Source of the DNA: Alphaproteobacteria bacterium MedPE-SWcel
Lineage (GTDB): Bacteria; Pseudomonadota; Alphaproteobacteria; Rhodobacterales; Rhodobacteraceae
Direction of reading: 5' to 3'
NCBI GenBank assembly: GCA_001874255.1
Contig: MPDC01000001.1
Location: 62,001 to 126,000 of the forward strand
Length of the DNA stretch: 64,000 nucleotides
The notes under the pieces are model-generated. The model had not been told where the DNA came from, did no database searches, and saw nothing but the letters and a program-made list of their open reading frames with translations. A program made the translations under genes and the position numbers. Shown in pieces: positions 8,213-17,685 of the stretch; the stretch's first letter is position 1, and the number at the start of each line of letters is the position of its first letter.

Positions 8213-9304
8213 ATGACCCAAATCACGCCACAGCCCGGTATCATGGACATTGTCCTCTATCAGAGCGGCGCCGCCCATGTGGACGGGGTGAGCAATGTGA
8301 CCAAACTCTCCTCGAATGAAAACCCGTTGGGCGCCAGCCCGAAGGCGGTCGAGGCCATGGTCGAGGCCGCCGCCAACATGCACCGCTACCCGAGCTCTGA
8401 TCACGGCGATCTGCGGCGGGCGATTGCAGAAACGCACGACCTTGATCCCGACCGTATCATCTGCGGCGCCGGCAGTGACGAGATCATCGCCTTCCTGTGT
8501 CAATGCTATGCCGGTCCGGGCGATGAGGTGCTCTATACCGAGCACGGGTTTGCGATGTACCGCATCTCTGCGCTGGCGGCGGGGGCGACCCCGGTGGAGG
8601 TCCCCGAACACGAACGCGTCACCGATGTGGATGCGCTGCTTGCGGCCTGCACCGCACAGACCAGGCTGGTCTTCATTGCCAACCCCAACAATCCGACCGG
8701 GACGATGATCTCCGATGCGGAGGTGGCCCGTCTGGCGGATGGCCTGCCCAAGGGCGCGATCCTGGTGCTGGACGGGGCCTATGCCGAATATGTCGAAGGC
8801 TTCGACGCCGGGCGCAGCCTGATCGAAGGGCGTGACAACGTGGTCATGACCCGGACCTTTTCAAAGATATACGGCCTCGGTGGCGCCCGTGTCGGCTGGG
8901 GCTATGGGCCGCAGGCGATCATCGACGTGTTGAACCGGGTGCGGGGGCCGTTCAACGTCTCCCTGACGGGCCTCGCCGGCGCCATAGCGGCGGTGCGCGA
9001 TACAGGCTACGTGGCGCATTGCCGCCGTGAAAACGCAAAATGGCGGGGCTGGCTTGCGGATCAACTGGCCGCGCTGGGGGTTCCGTCCGACACCTCCTGT
9101 ACCAACTTCATCCTCGCGCGCTTTGCCAGTCAGGCGGAAGCCGAGGCCTGCGATGATTTCCTCAAGGAACGTGGCTTGGTGGTGCGTCGGGTGGCGGGCT
9201 ACAACCTGCCGGCTGCGCTGCGGATCACCATCGGGGACGAGACCGCCTGCCGTGCGGTCGTCGCCGCCGTCAAGGACTTCAAGACCGGGCAGGCCCCCGC
9301 ATGA
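8213..9304 (+). CDS. hisC: Histidinol-phosphate aminotransferase
   Basis: PLP-dependent class I/II aminotransferase of 363 residues. In histidine synthesis it converts imidazole acetol phosphate and glutamate to histidinol phosphate. Seen: [15 protein letters not shown] at the N-terminus, [10 protein letters not shown], the DGAYAEY segment, and [18 protein letters not shown] with the PLP lysine at about K218. The ATG at 8213 follows an AAGGAG site. The stop overlaps the next ATG by four bases, so it is coupled to the prephenate dehydrogenase gene. HisC enzymes often accept aromatic keto acids, so the pairing with tyrC suggests a role in tyrosine or phenylalanine synthesis as well. Confidence 0.92.
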   Translation: MTQITPQPGIMDIVLYQSGAAHVDGVSNVTKLSSNENPLGASPKAVEAMVEAAANMHRYPSSDHGDLRRAIAETHDLDPDRIICGAGSDEIIAFLCQCYAGPGDEVLYTEHGFAMYRISALAAGATPVEVPEHERVTDVDALLAACTAQTRLVFIANPNNPTGTMISDAEVARLADGLPKGAILVLDGAYAEYVEGFDAGRSLIEGRDNVVMTRTFSKIYGLGGARVGWGYGPQAIIDVLNRVRGPFNVSLTGLAGAIAAVRDTGYVAHCRRENAKWRGWLADQLAALGVPSDTSCTNFILARFASQAEAEACDDFLKERGLVVRRVAGYNLPAALRITIGDETACRAVVAAVKDFKTGQAPA

Positions 9305-10248
9305 CCACGCCTGCTGCGACCGCTGACTTGACCAAACCCGTCTACAACCGTGTGGCGCTGATCGGCCTCGGGCTGATTGCCTCCTCGATGTTCTGGGCGA
9401 TGAAACGCGCAGGCCTCGCGGCAGAGGTCACGGGGTTCGCCCGCAGTGCAGAGACCCGTGACACCGCCCGTCGCATCGGCCTGTGTGACCGGGTCTGCGA
9501 CAGCGCGGCAGAGGCCGTCGAGGGGGCCGATCTGGTCGTCCTGTGCGTGCCCGTCGGCGCAATGGGAGCCGTCGCGGCCGAGATCGCCCCGGCGTTGATG
9601 CGGGGGGCCACTGTTTCCGATGTGGGCTCGGTCAAGGGCCAGGTGATCGAGACGGTCGCGCCGCATATCCCCGAAGGCGTCCATTTCGTGCCCTCTCACC
9701 CTTTGGCGGGGACCGAGCATTCCGGTCCCGAGTCGGGCTTTGCCGAGCTGTTTGACAACCGATGGTGCCTGCTGGTGCCGGTCGAGGGCAGTGACCCTGA
9801 CGCCGTGGCCCGGCTGCGGGCGCTCTGGGAAGGCATGGGCGCCAATGTGGACGAAATGGACGCCGATCACCACGATCTGGTGCTTGCCGTCACCTCCCAT
9901 GCGCCGCATCTGATCGCCTATACGATGGTCGGGGTGGCGGATGATCTGCGTCGTGTAACCGACAGTGAGGTCATCAAATATTCGGCTGCGGGGTTTCGCG
10001 ACTTTACCCGGATCGCGGCCTCTGATCCGACCATGTGGCGCGATGTGTTCCTGTCGAACAAGGATGCGACGCTGGAAATCCTCGGCCGGTTCACCGAAGA
10101 GCTGTTTGCCCTCCAGCGCGCAATCCGTACCGGCGACGGCGATCACCTGCATGCCTATTTCACCCGCACACGTGCGATCCGTCGCGGCATCATTCAGGCG
10201 GGGCAGGATACCTCTGCGCCGGACTTCGGTCGCGGGCCGAAGAAATGA
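9301..10248 (+). CDS. tyrC: Prephenate (or arogenate) dehydrogenase
   Basis: NAD(P)-dependent dehydrogenase of the TyrA family, 315 residues, making the 4-hydroxyphenylpyruvate or tyrosine branch from prephenate or arogenate. The Rossmann motif GLGLIASS is near residue 21 and [14 protein letters not shown] carries the catalytic His region. The C-terminal helical domain includes [13 protein letters not shown] and [20 protein letters not shown]. The start overlaps the hisC stop (ATGA) and the stop overlaps the next start, giving a tight three-gene unit. Prephenate versus arogenate specificity cannot be told from the sequence. Confidence 0.9.
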   Translation: MTTPAATADLTKPVYNRVALIGLGLIASSMFWAMKRAGLAAEVTGFARSAETRDTARRIGLCDRVCDSAAEAVEGADLVVLCVPVGAMGAVAAEIAPALMRGATVSDVGSVKGQVIETVAPHIPEGVHFVPSHPLAGTEHSGPESGFAELFDNRWCLLVPVEGSDPDAVARLRALWEGMGANVDEMDADHHDLVLAVTSHAPHLIAYTMVGVADDLRRVTDSEVIKYSAAGFRDFTRIAASDPTMWRDVFLSNKDATLEILGRFTEELFALQRAIRTGDGDHLHAYFTRTRAIRRGIIQAGQDTSAPDFGRGPKK

Positions 10249-11156
10249 GCGCGCGCGCGGCGCTCTGTCTGATCGGGCTGGGCCTGGCACTTGTGGGGCC
10301 GGCCGCCGTGACAGAGGCCGCCGCGCCCGACACCACCCCGCGGCCTCCGCTGGACCGCCTGACCCTGGCCGCTGCCACTCCGGCGGGCGGAACCGGGACC
10401 GTTTCCCCCGCCACTGTCGGCACCCTGCCGACACAGCCGACCGGGATCGGCATCTTGTCGGCGCCGCCGACAGGGGCCCTGCGTCCCCGGAACCGTCCCC
10501 CGTCGCCACAGGTCGCCGCCATGCTCATCCGCCCCGCCGAGCGGGTTCCGGTCGCACCGCAGGCCACTCCGCGACCGGCGGTCCGCGGCCCCGAAGTCCT
10601 GCAGCAGGTTCTGTTCGGGCGGGCAAAGAAGCGGCGCGGCTCGGTCTGTGGCTCACTAGACATTCAGGGCGAGGACGCAGGCCAGATTGCCGGCACGCTG
10701 AGGGGGTGTGGTGCAAAAAATGCCGTGCGGGTGCGGTCGGTGGCCGGGGTGCAGCTCAGTACCCCGGCGCTGATGACCTGTGACACCGCCAAGGCGCTGC
10801 AGAAATGGGTCAAAAGCGATGTGACAAAGGCCTTTGGCCGCGCCAACCGGGTGACCCGGCTGCGGGTGGCGGCGCATTATTCATGTCGTACCCGCAACAA
10901 CCGCCCCGGCGCCAAGATTTCCGAACACGGGCGCGGGCGGGCCATCGATATCTCCGGTTTTGGTCTTGAGGATGGCACCATGGTGACTGTGCTGAAGGGC
11001 TGGCGCGACAAATCGACCGGTCGCCCGTTGCGTCGCCTGTGGAAAGCGGCCTGCGGGCCCTTTCGAACCGTGCTCGGACCAGAGGCGGACATCTACCACC
11101 GCGATCACTTTCACCTGGATACGGCCCGCCATCGCAGCGGGCGGTATTGTCGCTGA
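10245..11156 (+). CDS. Extensin-like family protein
   Basis: Exported protein of 303 residues. A signal peptide (about residues 1-24) is followed by a Pro/Thr-rich linker (about 25-120). The C-terminal extensin-like domain carries the hallmark SEHGRGRAIDISGF and a late HRDHFHLD motif. His and Asp in these motifs recall the metal sites of LAS-type peptidases, so a peptidoglycan role is plausible but unproven. Four or more cysteines (for example SVCGS, GCGAKN, MTCDT) may form disulfides. The start overlaps the tyrC stop by four bases, so it is co-transcribed although functionally unrelated. Confidence 0.85.
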   Translation: MSARAALCLIGLGLALVGPAAVTEAAAPDTTPRPPLDRLTLAAATPAGGTGTVSPATVGTLPTQPTGIGILSAPPTGALRPRNRPPSPQVAAMLIRPAERVPVAPQATPRPAVRGPEVLQQVLFGRAKKRRGSVCGSLDIQGEDAGQIAGTLRGCGAKNAVRVRSVAGVQLSTPALMTCDTAKALQKWVKSDVTKAFGRANRVTRLRVAAHYSCRTRNNRPGAKISEHGRGRAIDISGFGLEDGTMVTVLKGWRDKSTGRPLRRLWKAACGPFRTVLGPEADIYHRDHFHLDTARHRSGRYCR

Positions 11157-11176
11157 CAGTTGCCCAAGGGAGCGGG

Positions 11177-11209
11177 CGCAGGTTCAGGGCAGGATCAGCG
11201 CAGGATCAG
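11177..11209 (-). repeat. 11-bp array across the stop codon of the DUF2125 gene
   Basis: On the minus strand there are three 11-bp units: CTGATCCTGCG (11209-11199, coding), CTGATCCTGCC (11198-11188, containing the stop TGA) and CTGAACCTGCG (11187-11177). The array covers most of the convergent gap to the extensin-like gene. Confidence 0.85.
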
Positions 11210-12208
11210 GCGGGGGGCGGGGCCGAGCGGGATCGGGCCGATGGTGATATAGCCGCCGCGAAACCCCAGCGTGATATCCAGATCCTCCGGGTTTCCACTG
11301 GCGCGCGCCAGCATCGCCACCACGCGGCTCGCCTGATTGCGGGCTCCGGGTGACAGCAGGCCGGTATCCACCGCCAGATCAAGGAACGCGGCCCAGGCTT
11401 CGACCTGCAGCGCCAGCGCTCCGGTGGGGATGCCAGCCTCATCAACATCGAGCTGACCGGTGCTTTTGATCCTCATCTCGCCCCAGCGCAGTTCCATGCG
11501 CTCCAGATCGATCCGGCGCGGCTGTGGTCGGCGGGTTTCCAGCGCCGACCGGCTCCAGGGGGTGTCGAACTCCACATCCGCCGCCAGTGTCAGAACCTCG
11601 AAGGTCTGTGGCAGATCCGGGGCCGAGCGCAGCAATCGCCGCAATTCGGCGCCGGGGCGAAAGTCGCGGGCTTCGGCTGTGATCCGATAGGTTTGCGAGC
11701 TCTGCTGCCGGACCATCCGCAGCGACAGATCCGCCGCCCCAAGGGTGGGCGTCTGCCCGTCTCCGATACTCCAAGCCGCGGCCGTCAGGCCCATGTCTTC
11801 GACCTCCAGCGCAAGGCCGGGCGCCAGCGTCAGCTTTGCCTGCAGCCCCTCGGTGGTGATCACCGCCGTGCGGTCGAAATAGGACAGCCGCTGTTGCCCG
11901 TCGGCAAACCGCAGCACCTGTCGCCCCGGCCAGATCGCGGGGCTTTCGATATCGAGCCAATCCGCACGCCAGGCGGCGCCGGTGGCCGGATCGACCAGCG
12001 CGGGTGCGGTGATCCGGGTGCGGTGGTGCGTCGGAAAGCCACCCAAAGGCGCGGCAGGCGCGATGGAGCGGGTCTCGACCTGCCAGCCTAGCTGCGCCTG
12101 TGCGTCGAACCATGCCGCCACGTTCTGGCGCAATCCCCAGCCCGCAACCACCCAATAAAGCGTCCAGACGAGCGCCGTGCCCACAAGGATTTTCAGCCCG
12201 CGTTTCAT
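11195..12208 (-). CDS. DUF2125 domain protein
   Basis: Protein of 337 residues with one N-terminal membrane anchor (residues about 5-24, ILVGTALVWTLYWVVAGW) and a large periplasmic part that fits the alphaproteobacterial DUF2125 family. The C-terminal GFRGGYITIGPIPLGPAPRLILR is characteristic. The ATG at 12208 puts the anchor right at the N-terminus. It is divergent from the gamma-glutamylcyclotransferase gene with a 68-bp gap. Function unknown; the overall shape resembles AsmA-like lipid-handling proteins, but that is only a fold-level guess. Confidence 0.78.
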   Translation of the reverse strand: MKRGLKILVGTALVWTLYWVVAGWGLRQNVAAWFDAQAQLGWQVETRSIAPAAPLGGFPTHHRTRITAPALVDPATGAAWRADWLDIESPAIWPGRQVLRFADGQQRLSYFDRTAVITTEGLQAKLTLAPGLALEVEDMGLTAAAWSIGDGQTPTLGAADLSLRMVRQQSSQTYRITAEARDFRPGAELRRLLRSAPDLPQTFEVLTLAADVEFDTPWSRSALETRRPQPRRIDLERMELRWGEMRIKSTGQLDVDEAGIPTGALALQVEAWAAFLDLAVDTGLLSPGARNQASRVVAMLARASGNPEDLDITLGFRGGYITIGPIPLGPAPRLILR

Positions 12209-12276
12209 CCTGCACAGCCTCTTTTGTTCCTGCCCGTTTTGCTGTTTACAGGGGCGGGCGAAAAAGGACCAGTGAC

Positions 12277-12804
12277 ATGACGATGTGGGTATTCGGCTAC
12301 GGATCATTGCTGTGGAACCCGGAGTTCCCGGTGGCGCGCCGCGAGGTTGCGACCCTGAACGGGTTTGCGCGGTCCTTCTGCATGCGCTCGATCCACCACC
12401 GTGGCAGCGAGGCCGAGCCGGGGCTGGTGCTGGCGCTGGACGCGCATGAGGGCGCACGCTGCACGGGACTGGCGCTTGCGGTCGAACCCGGCCACGAGGA
12501 CCCGACGCTGGAGGCCTTGCGCGAACGCGAGCTGATTTCTTCGGCCTATCTGGAGCGGGTTCTGGATGTGGATCTCGCAAGCGGCGAAACCGTCACCGCC
12601 GTCGCCTATGTGATTGACCCGCAGCACGTCCAATATTGCCGTCTGGAGCTGGAAGAACAGGCGCAGATCATCGCGCATGCGGTCGGTGGGCGGGGGCCGA
12701 ATCGCGAATATTTGTTCAATACTGCCAGTCATCTCGACGAAATCGGCCTGCGTGACGCCGATCTCAGTTGGCTCACCGAGCGGGTCCGCCAAATTTTATC
12801 ATAA
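12277..12804 (+). CDS. Gamma-glutamylcyclotransferase, ChaC family
   Basis: Enzyme of 175 residues that releases 5-oxoproline from glutathione or gamma-glutamyl peptides. Seen: MWVFGYGSLLWNPEF at the N-terminus (the substrate-binding YGSLLW motif), RSFCMRSIHHRGSEAEPGLVLAL, and the late GPNREYLFNT signature of the ChaC group. The ATG at 12277 follows AAAAAGGA; the in-frame ATG two codons later is an alternative. Cytosolic. ChaC enzymes degrade glutathione, and a glyoxalase II gene lies further on in the window, but no operon link is seen. Confidence 0.88.
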   Translation: MTMWVFGYGSLLWNPEFPVARREVATLNGFARSFCMRSIHHRGSEAEPGLVLALDAHEGARCTGLALAVEPGHEDPTLEALRERELISSAYLERVLDVDLASGETVTAVAYVIDPQHVQYCRLELEEQAQIIAHAVGGRGPNREYLFNTASHLDEIGLRDADLSWLTERVRQILS

Positions 12805-12881
12805 ATCCTTGGCGATCTTAGGTCTTTCAAGCTAGGCTGCACTCGCAGAACCACGAAAGAGCCTATCAGGAGCCGTACGGA

Positions 12882-14069
12882 ATGGCGCATCACGAACGCG
12901 AAGGCCGGCCACAATTTTCTCAGCCGGTGCGCCAGGTCGTCATGATGTTGATCGCATTGGGATTGGCAGGGGCGGGGTCGTTTGTCGCCCTGCCACGGGT
13001 GCTTCCTGTGTTCGAGGCGAACCCCTATCTGAACGGGTTCATCTTCTTTGTCTTCTGCATCGGTGTTTTTGCCTGTTTCTGGCAGGTGGTGCAGCTGATC
13101 AATTCGGTGCGCTGGATTGAACGATTTGCGGGCGGCATACATGCGGCCGAGGACGGCCCGCCGTCGATGCTGGCGCCTTTGGCCTCGCTCCTGCGGTCGC
13201 GCGCGGCACGGATGCAGCTCGGCTCGGCTTCCACCCGCTCTATCCTCGATTCCGTGGCAGAGCGGATCGACGAAGAGCGCGAGATCACCAGGTACATTGT
13301 CAACCTTCTGATTTTCCTCGGACTTTTGGGGACGTTCTACGGATTGGCGACCACGGTTCCGGCCGTGGTCGACACCATTCGCAGCCTCGCGCCGCAGGAA
13401 GGCGAAGAGGGGCTCGCGATCTTCAACCGACTGATGACGGGATTGGAGGCCCAGCTGGGCGGTATGGGCGTGGCCTTTGCGTCCTCGCTTCTTGGTCTGG
13501 CCGGCTCGCTCATCGTCGGGCTGCTCGAACTTTTTGCAGGCCACGGCCAGAACCGGTTCTACCGCGAGCTGGAAGAATGGCTCGCCTCCTTCACCCGGGT
13601 CAGCTTCTCCTCCGGTGAGGAGGGAGTCGGCGACAGCAACCTTGTGGCCGGTGTTCTGGACACAATGGCAGAGCAGATGGACGCGCTGCAGGCGATGTTC
13701 GTCGAAACCTCCGAGGGCCGGGCAGAGGTGGACAGCAAACTGTCGCGCCTTGTGGATGCCATCGGTGAAATGAACCGCCGTCAGGATGAGGTGGCCTCGA
13801 TCTCCTCGGCGCTCGAACGGGTTGCGGTGGGGCAGGAGGCGCTGACCGAACTGATGCGCGCCCACGGCGATGTGGGCATCGACGCCGAGAGCCGCATGCG
13901 TCTGCGGTCCATCGATGTGCAGATGCTGCGCATTCTGGAGGAAATTTCGGCCGGCCGACAGGAAAGCCTCGCCGAATTGCGCAAGGACATCGACCTTCTG
14001 GTCAAGGCCTTCGCCAGCCCGCGGGGGCTTGACCGGGCGGCGCGGGTGGCAACCCAGAGAGAGAGCTGA
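12882..14069 (+). CDS. MotA/TolQ/ExbB-like proton-channel protein
   Basis: Inner-membrane protein of 395 residues. Predicted membrane segments lie near residues 18-40, 47-70, 138-160 and 188-215. The conserved core of the MotA/TolQ/ExbB superfamily is seen in IVNLLIFLGLLGTFYGLATTV and GMGVAFASSLLGLAGSLIVG. A charged helical C-terminal tail of about 170 residues follows, probably cytoplasmic. The next gene, three bases after the stop, encodes a MotB/OmpA-like partner, so the two should form an ion-driven complex. It is not next to flagellar or tol-pal genes. The fold is clear; the process it powers is not. Zorya ZorA has a similar plan, but no zorC/D-like gene is present. Confidence 0.8.
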   Translation: MAHHEREGRPQFSQPVRQVVMMLIALGLAGAGSFVALPRVLPVFEANPYLNGFIFFVFCIGVFACFWQVVQLINSVRWIERFAGGIHAAEDGPPSMLAPLASLLRSRAARMQLGSASTRSILDSVAERIDEEREITRYIVNLLIFLGLLGTFYGLATTVPAVVDTIRSLAPQEGEEGLAIFNRLMTGLEAQLGGMGVAFASSLLGLAGSLIVGLLELFAGHGQNRFYRELEEWLASFTRVSFSSGEEGVGDSNLVAGVLDTMAEQMDALQAMFVETSEGRAEVDSKLSRLVDAIGEMNRRQDEVASISSALERVAVGQEALTELMRAHGDVGIDAESRMRLRSIDVQMLRILEEISAGRQESLAELRKDIDLLVKAFASPRGLDRAARVATQRES

Positions 14070-14072
14070 TCC

Positions 14073-16430
14073 ATGGCTCTGTCGCGTCGTACCGGCCAAC
14101 GGTTCCAAGGGTCGATCTGGCCCGGCTTCGTCGATGCGATGACCGGTCTCTTGCTGGTGCTGATGTTCGTGCTGACCATCTTTATGGTGGTGCAATTCGT
14201 GCTGCGGGAAACCATCACCGGCCAGGAAACCGAGCTTGACGAACTGTCGACCGAAATCCGCGCTCTGGCGCGTGCCTTGGGCGTGAAGGAACGCGAGACC
14301 AACCTGCTGCAGGCCCGGCTTGGGGCCTTGGGCGCGACGCTCAACACGGCGCGATCCGACCTCGATGAGGCCCGCACCCAGCTCAGCCAACAGCAGGCGC
14401 TCATCACCTCCCTGTCCAGCGAGAGGGATCAGGTGACCTCGGACCTTGCCGCGGCGCGCAGCCGGATCACCGACTTTGAGGCGCAGGTGGCCACATTGAT
14501 CGCCGGCCGTGACAGCGCGGAGGCGCAGATCGCGGCCTTGCAGACGGAACGCGACGCCCTCGATGTGGCGCGCGCCGATCTGCTGTCAGAGCAGGAGGCC
14601 CTGAACCTCGCGCTCGCCCAGAGCCGTGATGAGGTCGATGCGCAGACCGAAACCGCTCGCCTGGCCGCGGCCCGCACCGAGGCGCTGCAGGCGCTGGTCG
14701 AGGAGCTGCGCACCGAAGACGAGACCCAGACCGCACGCATCGCCGACTTGGAGGCCAGCCTCTCGCAGGAAGAGGTCGCGCGCCTGACGGAAACCGCCGC
14801 AGCCGAGGCTCTGCGCGCGCGGTTGGAGACTGCCGATGCGGAGCTGACCGCCATGACGCTGGCGCTGGAAGCGGAGCGCAAAAAGGCCGAGGACACGCTG
14901 ACTTTGCTGGCCGCCGCCGAAGTCGCGCGGGAGCGGCTGGATGCAGAGCTGGAGACCGCCCTGTCAGCAATTGACCAGGCGCGGGCGCAGGCGGAGGACC
15001 GCGATGTTCTGGCCGAGCGGCTGACCCGCGTATTGGCGCAGATGGAAGTCTCGGAAAGCCAGGCCGCCTCGCGGGTCTCGGCGCTTGAGGCCGAACTGGA
15101 GCGGGTGCGCGAGGACAGCCGCGCGACCCGGACCCAATTGACAGCCGAGCTGGAGGCGGCGCGGCAGACTGCGGCCCAGACCCGTGGCCAGTTGGAGACC
15201 GAGCTGACGCGTCAGCGCGCGGCGACGGTCGAGACCCAATCGCAATACGAACAGGAGCTGGCGCAGCTCCAGGACCGTTTCGATACCGAACGGCGGGCGC
15301 TCGAAGACCAGCTTGTGGTCCTGCGCGCCGAGTCCGAGACCACCCGCCGCGCGCTGGAGGATCAACTGGCGGCGGTGCGCGGGCAGGCGGAGGAAATCCG
15401 GACCGGACTGGAAACCCGGCTGCAGCGGACCGAGGCGGATCTGAATGCGGCGCGGTCTGCGGCGACCTCCACCGCCGAGGAACGCGCATCGGTCGAGCAG
15501 CGCCTGCTGACGGCACTGGAGGCGCTGGAACGGGCGCAGGCGGCGGCAGCGTCGGATCAGGACGTGCTGCAACGGCGCCTGCTCGCCGCCCTGTCTCAAC
15601 GCGAGGCGACCGCGGTCGAGGCGGCGGAGCAGAAGAGCCTGGCACAGCAGCGGGCGGATCTGCTGGCACAGGCGCGCGCGGCCCTGTCAGAAGAAAAGGC
15701 GATCTCTGAAGATGCGCGCCGCGAGACGGCGTTGCTCAATCAGCAGGTGGCTGCATTGCGCGAACAGCTTGGCGGCCTGCAGGCTCTGCTGGACGATTTC
15801 AAGGATCGTGATGCCTCGCAATCGGTGCAGCTTCAGAATCTGGGGCAGGACCTGAATTCGGCCCTGGCACGCGCCGCGGCAGAGGAACGGCGTCGCCGTC
15901 TGCTGGAAGAGCAGGAACGCAAGCGTCTGGAGGCCGAAACCGCGCAGCTGACCTCCAAGGCGGAGGATCTGGAACGCTACCGCTCTGAATTCTTTGGGGA
16001 ATTGCGTCAGGTGCTGGGCGATCAGGACGGTGTCCGCATCGAAGGCGACCGCTTTGTGTTTGCCTCGGAGGTCCTGTTTGCACTTGGCAGTGCTAACCTG
16101 TCGGCCAAGGGCAAGACCGAGATCGCCAAAGTCGCCCATATCCTGCAAAATATTGCGACCGCGATCCCGAGTGATATCAATTGGATTATCCGGGTCGACG
16201 GGCATACGGATAATCAGGCTTTTTTCGGTACCGGCAAATACGCCGACAACTGGGAACTCAGCCAGGGGCGGGCCCTGTCGGTGGTGCGCTATATGATGGA
16301 TGAGCTGGGAATTCCGCCGGATCGTCTTGCTGCCAACGGCTTTGGCGAGTTTCAGCCCATCAATCCGGCGGATACGCCAGAGGCGCGGGCGCAGAACCGT
16401 CGGATCGAGCTCAAGCTGACAGAACGCTGA
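14073..16430 (+). CDS. MotB/OmpA-like protein with a very long coiled coil
   Basis: Partner of the MotA-like protein, 785 residues. A single membrane helix near residues 16-45 (WPGFVDAMTGLLLVLMFVLT) carries D21, placed like the proton-binding Asp of MotB. Residues about 50-640 are an almost unbroken Glu/Ala/Arg/Leu/Gln-rich coiled coil. The C-terminal OmpA-like peptidoglycan-binding domain starts near 654 (VLFALGSANLS, RVDGHTDN, LSQGRALSVVRYM, NRRIELKL). A continuous rod of about 590 residues would be roughly 85 nm, far longer than the periplasm is wide, so it must fold back or lie along the membrane. Function unknown. Confidence 0.82.
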   Translation: MALSRRTGQRFQGSIWPGFVDAMTGLLLVLMFVLTIFMVVQFVLRETITGQETELDELSTEIRALARALGVKERETNLLQARLGALGATLNTARSDLDEARTQLSQQQALITSLSSERDQVTSDLAAARSRITDFEAQVATLIAGRDSAEAQIAALQTERDALDVARADLLSEQEALNLALAQSRDEVDAQTETARLAAARTEALQALVEELRTEDETQTARIADLEASLSQEEVARLTETAAAEALRARLETADAELTAMTLALEAERKKAEDTLTLLAAAEVARERLDAELETALSAIDQARAQAEDRDVLAERLTRVLAQMEVSESQAASRVSALEAELERVREDSRATRTQLTAELEAARQTAAQTRGQLETELTRQRAATVETQSQYEQELAQLQDRFDTERRALEDQLVVLRAESETTRRALEDQLAAVRGQAEEIRTGLETRLQRTEADLNAARSAATSTAEERASVEQRLLTALEALERAQAAAASDQDVLQRRLLAALSQREATAVEAAEQKSLAQQRADLLAQARAALSEEKAISEDARRETALLNQQVAALREQLGGLQALLDDFKDRDASQSVQLQNLGQDLNSALARAAAEERRRRLLEEQERKRLEAETAQLTSKAEDLERYRSEFFGELRQVLGDQDGVRIEGDRFVFASEVLFALGSANLSAKGKTEIAKVAHILQNIATAIPSDINWIIRVDGHTDNQAFFGTGKYADNWELSQGRALSVVRYMMDELGIPPDRLAANGFGEFQPINPADTPEARAQNRRIELKLTER

Positions 16431-16469
16431 TTCGTCAGATCTATCGATTTGAAAAATATAAAATAAATG

Positions 16470-16500
16470 GGCCTTGGCGACACGAGATCGCCAAGGCCTT
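16470..16500. terminator. Strong hairpin after the MotA/MotB-like pair
   Basis: An 11-bp perfect stem, GGCCTTGGCGA (16470-16480) with TCGCCAAGGCC (16488-16498). The T-run is short on the plus strand. On the minus strand the stem is followed by a T-rich tract, but no minus-strand gene ends here. Confidence 0.7.
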
Positions 16501-16695
16501 GATGCTAAAATTGAATGTCTGAAATATGGACGCCTCCACCACTCACGGCAATTGGGTTCGTCCAGAGTATGGAATATCATGGAAAGGCTAAACTTTCAAT
16601 AAATTATCATGCGCGACAATTTTAATGTGCTATAGTCAACACGTTGGATTTTATCTATACATCTTCTTCCTGAATGGTTTGAAAGGACTGAAGTC

Positions 16696-17001
16696 TTGGA
16701 CAGGTTGCGTGCGATTTTTGAACTTCGTGACATGCTGCGCCAAATGGAGCGCGACATAGGGTTGGAAGATCTGAGCCCGGCTGAGAAGGATGTTTTCCAG
16801 GCGGCCCATACCCTGACCCAAGCCCCTGGCCAGCTTATAGAATCCGATCAGATCAGGCAGCATCGTCTGGCCAAGAACCTCGCGCAGGCAACGTTTCACA
16901 GGGCCTTGAAAACGCTGTTGGACCTTGGGTTTCTGGAACGCCCCGATGGCACCCGGGCAAAGCACTATCTGGTACGCCGGGATCTGCTGCACGACTCATA
17001 A
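16696..17001 (+). CDS. Small winged-helix DNA-binding protein
   Basis: Protein of 101 residues. The N-terminus is a helix (DRLRAIFELRDMLRQMERDIG), followed by a wHTH-like module: LSPAEKDVFQAAHTL, then AKNLAQATFHRALKTLLDLGFLERPDG (recognition helix and wing). It resembles the MarR/PadR-type winged helix but lacks a dimer arm. The start is a TTG at 16696 behind GAAAGGACTGAAG; no ATG fits as well. The region in front (16500-16690) is AT-rich against the window. Regulatory role likely, target unknown. Confidence 0.6.
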   Translation: MDRLRAIFELRDMLRQMERDIGLEDLSPAEKDVFQAAHTLTQAPGQLIESDQIRQHRLAKNLAQATFHRALKTLLDLGFLERPDGTRAKHYLVRRDLLHDS

Positions 17002-17088
17002 TGTGACGCTGCGGCGGAACTGTCGCAATTTCCTGTTTCTTCAGAGACGGGAATTGTTTTGTGAATATGAGCACGCTACACCTTCGGC

Positions 17089-17685
17089 ATGAAAATTGCT
17101 GACGGTTTAGGTCTGAGTGTTTCCGACACGGTTATTATCGTGCTGGCCTATGTATTCTGTCACGGATTGACCGCCTGGGTCGTAAATCCGGTGCAGGCTT
17201 ACTATCTCGGCGATATCACCATGTTTGCCAGTCTCGTGTATCTGCCCCATGGGGTGCGGGTTCTCAGCATCTGGTTGTGCGGGTGGCGGGCGTTGTTGCC
17301 GCTGATGATTGCGGCCTTGCTGTCGGAATTCCTGTTTACAGATGCGCATGTTCTGGAATTGACCAGCTATGCCTTGTGGCTGTCGATCCCGGTCGGAGCC
17401 CTGTCTGCGTATTTGGCCTTTGAGGCGCTGCGCATCTTTGGCAGTTCGGTCTACGCAGGCCATAGTCGTCGCATGGACTGGCGGCAATTGATGCTGGTCG
17501 GGGTATTGGCGTCGATATTCAACTCTATCGGCCAAACGATCGTCTTTGCCGGAGTGATCTCACCGGGAGACCAGTTGAGCGTGGTCGTGACCTACGCGCT
17601 GGGGGATATGATTGGGCAGGCCGTGACCATGCTCGCGCTGATGATGGTGTTTCGCACGCTACGCCGAATGGCGCAGAGCGGCTGA
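17089..17685 (+). CDS. Integral membrane protein, MASE1-like
   Basis: Hydrophobic protein of 198 residues with about five or six membrane segments (for example VIIVLAYVFCHGLTAWVV, LLPLMIAALLSEFLF, LMLVGVLASIFNSIG, ALGDMIGQAVTMLALMMVF). The pattern PVQAYYLGDITMFASLVYLPHGVRVL and the YALGDMIGQ near the end recall MASE1-type sensory membrane domains, but no GGDEF, kinase or other output domain follows. It may be a stand-alone membrane sensor or a partner of another protein. It follows the small wHTH gene by 87 bp on the same strand. Function unknown. Confidence 0.6.
   Translation: MKIADGLGLSVSDTVIIVLAYVFCHGLTAWVVNPVQAYYLGDITMFASLVYLPHGVRVLSIWLCGWRALLPLMIAALLSEFLFTDAHVLELTSYALWLSIPVGALSAYLAFEALRIFGSSVYAGHSRRMDWRQLMLVGVLASIFNSIGQTIVFAGVISPGDQLSVVVTYALGDMIGQAVTMLALMMVFRTLRRMAQSG

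Noticed and set aside
12882-16430. Zorya defence system (zorAB)
   Set aside because: The MotA/MotB plan is similar, but the long coil is in the OmpA-bearing protein rather than in the MotA-like tail, and no zorC/zorD or zorE-like gene follows.
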